Origin: an uncultured euryarchaeote
GTDB taxonomy: Archaea; Thermoplasmatota; Poseidoniia; Poseidoniales; Poseidoniaceae
NCBI GenBank assembly: GCA_937897365.1
Contig: CALCOP010000155.1
Coordinates: 1 to 34,906, forward strand
Direction: 5' to 3'
Length of the DNA: 34,906 nt
How positions within the stretch are numbered: the stretch's first letter is position 1; the number at the start of each line of letters is the position of its first letter. The notes under the pieces are model-generated. The model was not told the DNA's origin, did not search any database, and was given only the letters and a program-made list of their open reading frames with translations. Position numbers and translations under genes: made by a program. Positions 8,207 through 15,517 of the stretch are shown here, in pieces.

Positions 8207-8247
8207 ATACTTCGATTCGAAAGAGGGTCTTTGAACAATTCGCGAAA

Positions 8248-8799
8248 TCACTTCTTCGCTTTCTTGAACCAAGACATTTTCGAAATGGGCATAGACTTTG
8301 ACGGACCAATTTTTCTGGTTTCCTTGGAATCTTCCTTCTTAGATTTCGCATCTTTGGATTTACTTGCTAAATTTTTCGCCTTTTCAGCAACCTTTTTTGC
8401 AGTTGTCTTGGCTTTGGTTGCGGCTGCTTTCGCCTTAGCAGGTGCCTCTTTCGCAGCTGATTTCGACTTGGAAGTCGCTTTTTTAGCTGCCGTCTTTGAA
8501 GTTGCGGCCGCTTTCTTAGCCGCACTTACAGATTTCTTAGCAGTAGATTTGGTTGCGCTTTTCGCCTTGGATGCAGCTTTTTTTGCTACGCCCGACGCTT
8601 TATCCGCGGCCTTCGCTGCAGCGCTAACTTTCTTAGCAACCGCTGCACTAAGACCTGCATCTTGGAGTTTTTTTGAACCGGCAGAAGCGACTTTGGAAAC
8701 AGTATCAATTTTAGCACTGATCAATTTTTTTGCAGTTGCAGCCCCAATTCCTGGGAGTGCAGTTAACTTTTCAATTTTTGAATTACCCTTTGCAGACAT
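8248..8799 (-). CDS. Helix-hairpin-helix protein with histone H1-like Lys/Ala-rich tail
   Basis: From ATG 8799 the 183-residue protein has an N-terminal helix-hairpin-helix module at about 11-62 (KLTALPGIGAATAKKLISAK, then DTVSKVASAGSKKLQDAGLS). The rest (63-170) is a tail of almost only Lys, Ala, Ser and Thr in AAKK/KSAAK-type patterns, very like the tails of histone H1 and bacterial H1-like Hc1/Hc2 proteins. HhH modules bind the DNA backbone without sequence specificity. I infer an abundant DNA-compacting or chromatin protein. GGTGAG lies just upstream of ATG 8799; an in-frame ATG at 8850 would add 17 residues that do not fit. A TTTAAA motif near 8881-8886 could serve this gene or its divergent neighbour. 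Confidence 0.82.
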   Translation of the reverse strand: MSAKGNSKIEKLTALPGIGAATAKKLISAKIDTVSKVASAGSKKLQDAGLSAAVAKKVSAAAKAADKASGVAKKAASKAKSATKSTAKKSVSAAKKAAATSKTAAKKATSKSKSAAKEAPAKAKAAATKAKTTAKKVAEKAKNLASKSKDAKSKKEDSKETRKIGPSKSMPISKMSWFKKAKK

Positions 8800-8900
8800 A
8801 GGCTCACCGGTCACTCCATGAGGATGGAACACATCAATTCTTCTCTTCACTCATTTTGAGAAAGGGTTGACTTGATGAAGTTTAAACCAACCCGTAAGAC

Positions 8901-9767
8901 ATGGGCAACCAAAGGTATGGTGAAAGCATACTTGTCGTTTATGCCCAAGTAGGAAAAGCAAAAGCCAACCACCGGGTTGAAAACGATACTCATTTCCTAC
9001 GAGCCAAATCCTTTCGTTTACCGAGTAAAGTCGTGTATCTCGGGGATGTAGCAACCAATACTTTGGCCTACCTTGAACATCCTGAAACACCCTTTTTTTC
9101 AAAACCACCGCAATTCAACGAACAAAAATGGGCGTTTCAAACGCAGAGTGGAGGCCTTCACGTATCCATTTCTTCAGATTCCTATTGGGGTTTAGGATTG
9201 TTTAATTCTGGCTACTTGAACCGAATCGAACTCAAAGGCACTCCTTTAGAGTACAGTCGATTGTTGTTCGATCTTTCCGCATCTTTAGGACATAAACCAT
9301 GGGAATTCACCCACCTTTCTTCTGCAGAAAGGTACCTTGCCAAACATGATGAAAAGGTGTCTATTCAGTCAAATGAACAAACTTGGAAAGATGCATTAGA
9401 GACCGCAAGATCAATGTTTGGAGAGCAGATGTTCATGGTTCAAGAAAAAGCAACGGCGGTTCAAAAACGCATAGAAAAAGCTGCTGAATCCGATAATTGG
9501 AACAAGGTACATGCACAAATTTCTCTCGAGAATGGACTCTTTGACCTCGATATCGCAAAAGGTGCCCTCGCTGATGGGAATGCCCCCAGTTTCGAACGTG
9601 CTTTGGCTCGAGCTGAAGCGTATTTCATTGAAGCAGACCCTGACAATGAAAATGAAAACGGGAGAGATGGATTTTATGACTCGCCACAGGGAAAAATCCT
9701 CGACCAAAAGGAGGATACTGGGGAAGTTATGTTGGTAGATTTAACTTCAAACAGCGAAGAAGAGTAG
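8901..9767 (+). CDS. Hypothetical protein, unrecognised
   Basis: A 288-residue soluble protein. The N-terminal half is beta-rich with Trp/Tyr/Gly (YWGLGLFNSGYLNRIELKG). The C-terminal half is helical (TWKDALETARSMFGEQMFMV, then QEKATAVQKRIEKAAESDNW) and ends in an acidic tail (DPDNENENGRDGF, TSNSEEE). There is no signal peptide or membrane segment and no motif I know. It is divergent from the HhH protein and 55 bases upstream of secG. The frame is uninterrupted and codon use resembles its neighbours. The start is uncertain: no clear ribosome site precedes ATG 8901. Confidence 0.65.
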   Translation: MGNQRYGESILVVYAQVGKAKANHRVENDTHFLRAKSFRLPSKVVYLGDVATNTLAYLEHPETPFFSKPPQFNEQKWAFQTQSGGLHVSISSDSYWGLGLFNSGYLNRIELKGTPLEYSRLLFDLSASLGHKPWEFTHLSSAERYLAKHDEKVSIQSNEQTWKDALETARSMFGEQMFMVQEKATAVQKRIEKAAESDNWNKVHAQISLENGLFDLDIAKGALADGNAPSFERALARAEAYFIEADPDNENENGRDGFYDSPQGKILDQKEDTGEVMLVDLTSNSEEE

Positions 9768-9822
9768 AATTTTGGCCGCGTCGCGTTGATAAAGGGGTGG
9801 CAACTCGCACAGTTTGTTCCAC

Positions 9823-10014
9823 ATGGCTTCGAAGAAGAAATCCGACGGTAGCGGTATTCAACAGGCTGCAGGTCTTATTCGATATTTCGACGAAGAATCT
9901 GAAGACGCCTGGAAAATTACTCCATTCCAAGTTTATGCCGCATGTATCGGCGTTGGGACTTTTTTCTATCTTGTCAACCAAGGCGTTATTTCATGGATTC
10001 TTGGCCTGTTTTGA
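9823..10014 (+). CDS. secG: Preprotein translocase subunit SecG / Sec61-beta
   Basis: The 63-residue tail-anchored protein has the archaeal Sec61-beta signature: a basic Lys/Ser/Gly start (MASKKKSDGSG), the conserved QQAAGLIRYFDEE segment, a short link (AWKITPFQVY), and one C-terminal membrane helix (AACIGVGTFFYLVNQGVISW). It is the small accessory subunit of the SecYEG/Sec61 channel. ATG 9823 fits the family length; an in-frame ATG three codons upstream (9814) is less likely. The stop codon lies inside the inverted repeat 10010-10027 and the gene converges on 10023-10379. Confidence 0.92.
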   Translation: MASKKKSDGSGIQQAAGLIRYFDEESEDAWKITPFQVYAACIGVGTFFYLVNQGVISWILGLF

Positions 10015-10027
10015 AGTAAACTTCAAA
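10010..10027. repeat. 18-bp inverted repeat spanning the convergent stop codons
   Basis: TTTGAAGT and ACTTCAAA arms of eight bases flank a two-base centre. The repeat contains the secG stop (10012-10014) and the stop of the convergent gene (10023-10025). It could form a hairpin at the 3' end of both transcripts. Its core arms TTGAAGT/ACTTCAA recur at 10394-10413. Confidence 0.6.
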
Positions 10028-10379
10028 TTGGCTGAATCATGATAATTCGGTTTTCTTTCTGTGCCATGCATTGTGCAACTTTCATCGCAGTTCGCATGTC
10101 CGTCGTGCCACCGATTATTTTCTGGCCTTCAGCGTCGTGAAGAATGAGTTTGTGTGTAAGGTTGTAAAGAACACCTTCTTCGATTCTCTCAAAAACCCAG
10201 TGTTCATTTTCAATTCGAACCATAGCAGGAATTTCGACCAAAGGACCCATTTCAGATCCAATAACTTGCGTACGGGATTTTAATCCTTGAAGGTCTCGAA
10301 CTGGACTCCAGTTTCGCCGACGTATTGGTGCATGTATTCGTTTCTTTTTCTCAACGCCTTCTCTAAATGCTCTGCTCAT
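10023..10379 (-). CDS. Hypothetical basic protein, unrecognised
   Basis: A 118-residue protein with a strongly basic N-terminus (MSRAFREGVEKKKRIHAPIR, then RRNWS) and a beta-rich middle and end (HWVFERIEEGVLYNLTHKLI, GTTDMRTAMKVAQCMAQKE). There are no membrane segments or known motifs. It is flanked by two inverted repeats with the same TTGAAGT/ACTTCAA arms, one over its stop codon and one 15 bases upstream of its start. The second could be an operator. A nucleic-acid-binding role would fit the basic N-terminus but is a guess. Confidence 0.65.
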   Translation of the reverse strand: MSRAFREGVEKKKRIHAPIRRRNWSPVRDLQGLKSRTQVIGSEMGPLVEIPAMVRIENEHWVFERIEEGVLYNLTHKLILHDAEGQKIIGGTTDMRTAMKVAQCMAQKENRIIMIQPI

Positions 10380-10393
10380 GAGGGTCCCATCCC

Positions 10394-10413
10394 TTGAAGT
10401 CGCTCGACTTCAA
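10394..10413. promoter_or_regulatory. 20-bp inverted repeat upstream of the 118-residue protein
   Basis: Perfect nine-base arms TTGAAGTCG and CGACTTCAA surround a CT centre. It lies 15 bases upstream of the minus-strand start at 10379, where an operator or leader hairpin would sit. The rest of the 205-base gap to gcvH (10380-10584) shows an A/T-rich AAATTTTACAAT near 10521-10532, a possible TATA element for gcvH. Confidence 0.45.
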
Positions 10414-10584
10414 ACCGAAGCGAACTTGAACCGCTAATAAGAATCGCGACGCGAACAATGGCGTAAAAGGCGTTTTGAAGAATCATTTGGCGATGTCACA
10501 ATGACTCTGTCTAAAGATTTAGCAAATTTTACAATCGGTGGTTTCATCAAATGGTGACGATTCGATAATCCGGAGACGGGCAAG

Positions 10585-10968
10585 ATGAGCGACATTCCAG
10601 AAGGGCAATATTACACCAAAGAACACGAATGGCTACGCGTAGAAGGTGATGTAGTCGTCATTGGAATCACGGACCACGCTCAACATGCGTTAACCGATAT
10701 TGTCTACATCGAACTCCCTGGTGAAGGCGAGATTCTTGGCGATATGGATGAGTTTGCTATCGTCGAATCCGTCAAATCTGCTTCACCGATTTTTGCACCA
10801 TTCGCTGGAGAAATTACTGCTGTTAACGAAGCATTAGAAGATACTCCAGAACTCATGAATTCCGATCCTTATGGAGAAGGATGGATTGTAAAGATGGTTC
10901 TCGAAGACCCAAGTGCCGTTTCGTCTTTGATGGATGCAGCCGGTTACAAAGCTGAGATTGGCGAGTGA
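10585..10968 (+). CDS. gcvH: Glycine cleavage system H protein (lipoyl carrier)
   Basis: This is a full-length 127-residue H protein. It carries the lipoyl arm that shuttles the aminomethyl group between the P, T and L proteins of glycine cleavage. The family signature is clear: YYTKEHEWLRVEGDVVVIGI, TDHAQHALTDIVYIELPGEG, and the lipoylation site Lys64 in FAIVESVKSASPIFAPFAGE. The C-terminal SDPYGEGWIVKM segment is also typical. GGAG upstream of ATG 10585 (10572-10575) may act as ribosome site. No other glycine cleavage genes are in the window. The stop overlaps the start of the RNase HI gene (GTGA), so the two are translationally coupled. Confidence 0.96.
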   Translation: MSDIPEGQYYTKEHEWLRVEGDVVVIGITDHAQHALTDIVYIELPGEGEILGDMDEFAIVESVKSASPIFAPFAGEITAVNEALEDTPELMNSDPYGEGWIVKMVLEDPSAVSSLMDAAGYKAEIGE

Positions 10969-11510
10969 ATGGCGTGTCTGAGCGCAGATGGAGCCTCTAT
11001 GTTGACGGCTCTTGCCTCGGAAATCAAAATGTCGATGAAAATACGCCCGCCGCATGGGCCGTTGTTGTTGTCACCGGAGACAACGGTTTAGGAAAAGGAA
11101 GTGGAGAACTCTATGAAGAGTTCTCAGACATGGTCGTGACTGATGAAACTCACGAACATTTCATCGGTGCTGAAGTTGGCTCAAATAATACTGCAGAACT
11201 ATCGGGGTTTGCGGCAGCTTTGCGCTGGCTCCTTGTTGAAGGCAGTGATGAGCACGCAGTCATACGTGCCGATTCTCAATATGCGGGTAATTTAGCATCT
11301 GGTGCATGGAAAGCAAAAGCAAATCGCGAACTGGTCGCCCATGTTCAATCGTTATGGGATACAGTATCCAAACTTCGCCCTCTCAGTTGGGAGCATGTGC
11401 GAGCGCACAGGGGGCATCGTTGGAATGAGCGAGCAGACCATCTTGCGCTTCGTAAAGCCCAAGGAGAACTTCCAGTGCCACTCACTTTTTGGAAACCTGG
11501 TCAGCGTTAA
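10965..11510 (+). CDS. rnhA: Ribonuclease HI
   Basis: This RNase H-fold enzyme cleaves RNA in RNA-DNA hybrids. The catalytic set is complete: Asp14 (YVDGSC), Glu79 (NNTAELSG), Asp103 (IRADSQYAG) and Asp158, with the accessory His148 in VRAHRGHRWNERADHLA. The spacing between His148 and Asp158 equals that between His124 and Asp134 of E. coli RNase HI. The insert at 37-70 (VVTGDNGLGKGSGEL and following) makes it longer than the 155-residue bacterial enzyme. The start is GTG 10965, sharing GTGA with gcvH; GTG 10974 is an alternative. Its TAA overlaps the stop of the convergent galU-like gene within a shared TTAA. Confidence 0.93.
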   Translation: MNGVSERRWSLYVDGSCLGNQNVDENTPAAWAVVVVTGDNGLGKGSGELYEEFSDMVVTDETHEHFIGAEVGSNNTAELSGFAAALRWLLVEGSDEHAVIRADSQYAGNLASGAWKAKANRELVAHVQSLWDTVSKLRPLSWEHVRAHRGHRWNERADHLALRKAQGELPVPLTFWKPGQR

Positions 11511-12373
11511 TCCTGAGCAAGACGGTCTTTCAACCACGCTGAAAATGACTCCGAAAGGTCGCTGCGACGGAGAGCATGATCAACTTGGGCCTGTAGCCAA
11601 GGCAAGGGTTTTCCTGAATCATACCACTGAAATTGAGCGAGCTCTACGCCAAGTAGACCGTCGTTCTCCATCCAGTGTTTTTGAACTGCGATTGACTGAA
11701 GTTCACCGTATGCCTCAACACTGTATTTTTGCAGTAATGCTCGACAATCAGAGGTGAACAAATATCGCCCGCACAGAACGAGATTGGAGGGCGCTTCTTC
11801 GATCGTTGGTTTCTCTACAATTTCAAGGATTCTTTCACCATCTTGGCGCACCACTCCATAATCGGAGACATCTTCAGGCATTACCTTCAGTAAGCCAACA
11901 CATGGCAAACCATTTTTATTGAAGTTTTCAACCAATTTTAAACTCGCAGTCGAAGGAGAAAACGAATCAGGTGAAGTATGTTTGTCGAGTAAAATATTAT
12001 CTCCAAGGAGAACTAAAAAAGGCCCGCTGATATCGGATAAAGCACACTCAATTGCATTTCCAAGACCGAGCGGTTCTTGTTGAATGTGAACATGAACTTC
12101 GATATCAGCAAAAGGTGAAAGAAGTTGTGAATCAATATCGGGACGTTTCGATTGTAGCCAAGCATTGTCGCCAAGTAAACCTGTCAAATCTTTTCGTGGA
12201 GAAGAAATAATATGAATTCGGCGAACACCTGCTGCAACTGCTTCGCGAGCAAGATGGTGGAGAGCAGGTATATCGACAAGCGGTAGGGCCTCTTTGGGAA
12301 CTGATGCGCTGGTTGGTAACATCCGAGTTCCAAGCCCACCCGCCACTAATAACGCGTCTTCAACCGCCGCCAT
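11507..12373 (-). CDS. galU: GalU-like UTP--glucose-1-phosphate uridylyltransferase family protein
   Basis: This nucleotidyltransferase probably makes UDP-glucose or a related sugar nucleotide for glycan or glycolipid synthesis. Like GalU it has the nucleotide-binding start DALLVAGGLGTRMLPTS followed by PKEALPLVD, then LGLGNAIECAL, LLGDNILLD (the metal and nucleotide Asp region), DYGVVRQDGERILEIVEKP, PSNLVLCGRYLF and YDSGKPLPWLQA. It has 288 residues from ATG 12373, which starts just before the first strand; a TTG at 12403 is less likely. The exact sugar and base specificity cannot be read by eye. Confidence 0.88.
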   Translation of the reverse strand: MAAVEDALLVAGGLGTRMLPTSASVPKEALPLVDIPALHHLAREAVAAGVRRIHIISSPRKDLTGLLGDNAWLQSKRPDIDSQLLSPFADIEVHVHIQQEPLGLGNAIECALSDISGPFLVLLGDNILLDKHTSPDSFSPSTASLKLVENFNKNGLPCVGLLKVMPEDVSDYGVVRQDGERILEIVEKPTIEEAPSNLVLCGRYLFTSDCRALLQKYSVEAYGELQSIAVQKHWMENDGLLGVELAQFQWYDSGKPLPWLQAQVDHALRRSDLSESFSAWLKDRLAQD

Positions 12374-12426
12374 GAGACTTGCTGGAGGGGCGTAGGCTTT
12401 CAAGCGTCGCCCACCTGCGTAGCACT

Positions 12427-12849
12427 ATGGGCAGAACTCACGAATGGCGTTGGTTCGCTGTTGCAGGAGTTCTTCTCGTGGCTCAATCCTTCGTTGATAT
12501 TACCCCTGAAGGCCCATGGAACTCACGATCGTTCTCGAGAGGGATGGTCGGCTTAGCTGGATTGTTATGCCTCTATATGGCGTGGTTTCGATGGGCGTTC
12601 GATAGAAAAGGAGTTGCTCCGACAACAAATTTGTGGAAAGAGCCTGAAGAGACATGGAGTACAGTGTTGGTGTTTGGGCTAAGTTGCTTACTCTTCGTCA
12701 AAATAATCGTTTGGTTGGATTATTCAAGATTCTTTCCTGAACCAGCCGGTATGATTGTCACATTGATTGGAAGTTTAGTGGTGCTCAATGCCCTGTATGT
12801 TGGCCTTATTACAGTAGGACCACTTGCGTCTTCATCTGAAGAAGAATGA
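12427..12849 (+). CDS. Small four-TM membrane protein, unrecognised
   Basis: The 140-residue protein from ATG 12427 has about four hydrophobic helices: WFAVAGVLLVAQSFV, GMVGLAGLLCLYMAWF, TVLVFGLSCLLFVKIIVWL, and AGMIVTLIGSLVVLNALYVG. It ends SSSEEE. It is divergent from the galU-like gene 53 bases away and ends one base before the stop of the convergent helical-repeat protein. No family recognised. Confidence 0.72.
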   Translation: MGRTHEWRWFAVAGVLLVAQSFVDITPEGPWNSRSFSRGMVGLAGLLCLYMAWFRWAFDRKGVAPTTNLWKEPEETWSTVLVFGLSCLLFVKIIVWLDYSRFFPEPAGMIVTLIGSLVVLNALYVGLITVGPLASSSEEE

Positions 12850-12850
12850 T

Positions 12851-14335
12851 TCAATCATTGGATTGTCCAGAATCATTGTCAAGAAGAGCACGTGCATCTT
12901 CAACTGATGGCATGGGGCCGGAATCATCCATGTCACTCTTAAGAACAGGAGATTGCTGTGGCAAAGTCGGTTGCTCACCTTCGCCGTTAAACCATGCTCG
13001 CCACAGAACACAGCGCTCGGGCTTACGGTGAGCAAATGCTTCCCAAAAGGGCTCGAGTGAGCAATGTTCCTCTTTGAAATTTTGAAGCCTTGAAGCAAAG
13101 TGTTCGGGGGATACCTCTTCTAATCGCATCAATAATTCGCGCATGCGTGTCCGGACAACTTCATCTCCATCCTGCCACAATGTCGTAAGTAAGCCGTGAT
13201 TATCGCCTGGAAATTGTTCGAGATAAAATCGCAGAAACGGCACCATGTTTCGACGAACAACAGGAAGAGGATGCTTGGACAATGTCATCATTGTATTGAC
13301 CCAGAGATCTACATCAAGGAACCGTAAATCGCCAACAGTCGAACTCGCTGCTGCCAAAACCCCTTCATCGTCGTCATCTAACATATCATTGAGGAATGGA
13401 ACTGCATCCCATTCAAGACGCCGAAACATTCGTGTGAGAATATCAGCCATTCCGCGTTTAATGAGAATTTCTTCACGTGCGTGGAGTCTTTTCGCAAGTC
13501 TGAGTCCCGTATCTCGATTAAACTCTATTGCTTTAGCAAGACAAAGCGTAACTCGTAGTGCAACTTCCTCGTCTGGGTCTGATGCACGGCGAAGAAGAAC
13601 GGCTTCAAGACCGAGAGGTCCAACCAGATTTGGGCGATGCAAAAGGAGGCGTATCCATTCCATCAACAGAAGCCTGCGTTGCGAACCACTGTTTTCGAGT
13701 TGCTCTATCATCCAACAAGCAGCCTTCACCCCAGCATCATGAACAACTACACCTGTATGGCGTGGGATGACTGCTTGAGGATTCCACTCCAACTGATGTG
13801 GCCCCACTTCAGGTTGGGTATGCCAAGTTCCGGGCCGTTCAGCCAGTGCAATCGATTCTACCAAGTGGTATCCTTGATGAACAGGTTGACCTTGAGGTAC
13901 GGTTGACAAGCCGTTGATGAGTGCAACAGCGAGCCACCACCGATCCGTATTTGGTGCGGATTTGTCAAATGCCTGTGCCAACCAATCAGTTGCAACATTG
14001 AAAAGAAGGCGTTCTGCTACTTTGCCGACGCGCCGATGGAGCCATTTTTGATGTACCTCAAATGGATCATCACTCAAATTCATTCGGTGAGGTACGATTA
14101 AGTCGACAACCGTGTTAAGATTCGATTCAAACATTGCCCTGTCAACTTGTAAGATACCATGACCTTGCTCAATAAGAGATTGAGGAGAGAGAGGCTGTAT
14201 CGGGGGAAAGTCGGGATCCGTCATTGGAGGCTGGGGGAGTGGCCATGAAAGCGTGCCGCGTTCCAATGCTTCAACCATGCCAGTGGCAACAGCCTCAAAC
14301 ACTCTATCTGACAGTTTCGTTCGTTCTCTACCCAT
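12851..14335 (-). CDS. HEAT-like helical-repeat protein, function unknown
   Basis: The 494-residue protein is predominantly helical. Residues about 225-430 look like irregular HEAT/armadillo-type helix pairs (GLEAVLLRRASDPDEEVALR, DAVPFLNDMLDDDDEGVLAA, WQDGDEVVRTRMRELLMRLE). Such repeats are usually protein-binding scaffolds. The N-terminus has a Pro-rich stretch (SWPLPQPPMTDPDFPPIQPL) and the C-terminus is acidic and disordered-looking. ATG 14335 is chosen because GAGGT sits six bases upstream. The gene lies 33 bases downstream of tfb on the same strand and may be co-transcribed with it. Confidence 0.75.
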   Translation of the reverse strand: MGRERTKLSDRVFEAVATGMVEALERGTLSWPLPQPPMTDPDFPPIQPLSPQSLIEQGHGILQVDRAMFESNLNTVVDLIVPHRMNLSDDPFEVHQKWLHRRVGKVAERLLFNVATDWLAQAFDKSAPNTDRWWLAVALINGLSTVPQGQPVHQGYHLVESIALAERPGTWHTQPEVGPHQLEWNPQAVIPRHTGVVVHDAGVKAACWMIEQLENSGSQRRLLLMEWIRLLLHRPNLVGPLGLEAVLLRRASDPDEEVALRVTLCLAKAIEFNRDTGLRLAKRLHAREEILIKRGMADILTRMFRRLEWDAVPFLNDMLDDDDEGVLAAASSTVGDLRFLDVDLWVNTMMTLSKHPLPVVRRNMVPFLRFYLEQFPGDNHGLLTTLWQDGDEVVRTRMRELLMRLEEVSPEHFASRLQNFKEEHCSLEPFWEAFAHRKPERCVLWRAWFNGEGEQPTLPQQSPVLKSDMDDSGPMPSVEDARALLDNDSGQSND

Positions 14336-14368
14336 GGTGAGACCTCGAGGTTTCAACTGGCGAGTTCA

Positions 14369-15295
14369 TCAAATATCCAATTCAATATTGAGGTTTTGAA
14401 TGAGTTCCTTGTATCGGTTTCGAATGGTGACTTCAGTCACTCCTGCGACTTCAGCAACCTCGCGTTGTGTTCGGCGCTTACCACACAAAACCGATGCGAT
14501 GTAAATAATCGAGGCTGCGATACCGGTTGGGCCTCGACCACTCGTCAATTCTTTCTCCTGCGCCGCCTTAATTAATTCGTAAGCCTTTGCTTCAACTTCA
14601 GCGTCAAGTCCGAGACCGGAACAGAATCTGGAAATATAATCTTCAGGTCCAGTCGGCATAATTTTCATCTTCAATTCTCTGACCATAAATCGGTATGTTC
14701 GTCCGATTTCCTTACGACCAGTTCGAGAAGCCTGTCCAATTTCATCGAGTGTTCGAGGAACACCACATTGACGGCAGGCTGCATAAAGCGATGCTGCCGC
14801 AACACCTTCGATAGAGCGTCCACGAATGAGACGCTTGTCAACCGCTTTCTTGTAATTGACAGCAGCTGCTTCACGAACGGACTTTGGCAACTCCAAGCGA
14901 CTCGCCATACGGTCAAGTTCTGCTAAAGCCATTGCCAGGTTTCGCTCTGTAGCATTCGAGACTCGACTTCGCTTCTGCCACTTACGCATTCGATAAAATT
15001 GAGATCGGTAGCGTGAGTTGATGGTTTTTCCAGAGTAATCTTTGTTTTGCCAGTCAATATCTGTTGAGAGACCTTTGTCGTGAAGCATAACGGTCATTGG
15101 CGCTCCTGTTCGTGCACGTTGGTCGCCTTGCTCAGGAGAGAAAACACGCCATTCTGCGCCTTGATCGATAACATTGTCTTCTAAGACCAATCCACAGTCA
15201 TCACAAATGACTTCACCGCGAGTTTCGTCACGGGTTAAATTTCGACTGCCGCAGTCACTGCATTTTACGATATCTTCTACTTGTTGTTCATCCAT
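14369..15295 (-). CDS. tfb: Transcription initiation factor B (TFB)
   Basis: This is archaeal TFIIB, which bridges TBP-bound promoters to RNA polymerase. The N-terminal zinc ribbon has Cys12, Cys15, Cys31 and Cys34 (CSDCG...CDDCG). The B-reader/linker follows (QGAEWRVFSPEQGDQRARTG). Two cyclin-like repeats span about 115-205 (RSIEGVAAASLYAACRQCGV) and 215-305 (GPTGIAASIIYIASVLCGKR, ending in a TQREVAEVAGVTEVTIRNRY recognition helix). Length 308 is normal. A TATA box lies about 45 bases upstream and GAGG just before the start. Archaea often have several TFBs; this one looks canonical. Confidence 0.97.
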   Translation of the reverse strand: MDEQQVEDIVKCSDCGSRNLTRDETRGEVICDDCGLVLEDNVIDQGAEWRVFSPEQGDQRARTGAPMTVMLHDKGLSTDIDWQNKDYSGKTINSRYRSQFYRMRKWQKRSRVSNATERNLAMALAELDRMASRLELPKSVREAAAVNYKKAVDKRLIRGRSIEGVAAASLYAACRQCGVPRTLDEIGQASRTGRKEIGRTYRFMVRELKMKIMPTGPEDYISRFCSGLGLDAEVEAKAYELIKAAQEKELTSGRGPTGIAASIIYIASVLCGKRRTQREVAEVAGVTEVTIRNRYKELIQNLNIELDI

Positions 15296-15334
15296 ATATA
15301 TTCCTCATTTTATCCCATGCCGAGCGCTATTGCT

Positions 15335-15346
15335 CTATTTTATAGG
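15335..15346 (-). promoter_or_regulatory. TATA box of tfb
   Basis: On the minus strand the sequence reads CCTATAAAATAG, a near-ideal archaeal TATA element. Its centre is about 45 bases upstream of the tfb ATG, giving a predicted start near 15315 and a short leader with GAGG. The 222-base gap 15296-15517 also holds a TATTTAAAC on the plus strand near 15376-15384, a possible promoter for the aconitase-family gene. Confidence 0.6.
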
Positions 15347-15517
15347 GAACCTTATTATAGTCCGATAAGGGACACTATTTAAACTCAATGGAGAATATGC
15401 TTAAAGTTGTGGACACAGAAACGGTGCTTTTTTACCCGAAATTACTCTTTTACACCAATGCGTTGTTCCCGAACCCGTTATGAACACTGAGCGCTTGAAA
15501 GGAATTGAGGGGGAGGC

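Noticed and set aside
8231..8821. 196-residue plus-strand frame opposite the HhH/Lys-Ala protein
   Set aside because: Its Ala/Phe/Leu-rich composition is the simple antisense product of the Lys/Ala codon repeats.
10441..10557. 38-codon frame before gcvH (ends FTIGGFIKW)
   Set aside because: Composition is protein-like, but the only start codon is an ATG at 10501 leaving 18 residues; no ribosome site.
15389..15484. 31-residue frame in the tfb-aconitase gap
   Set aside because: It starts only about ten bases after the TATA-like element and has no ribosome site; probably chance.
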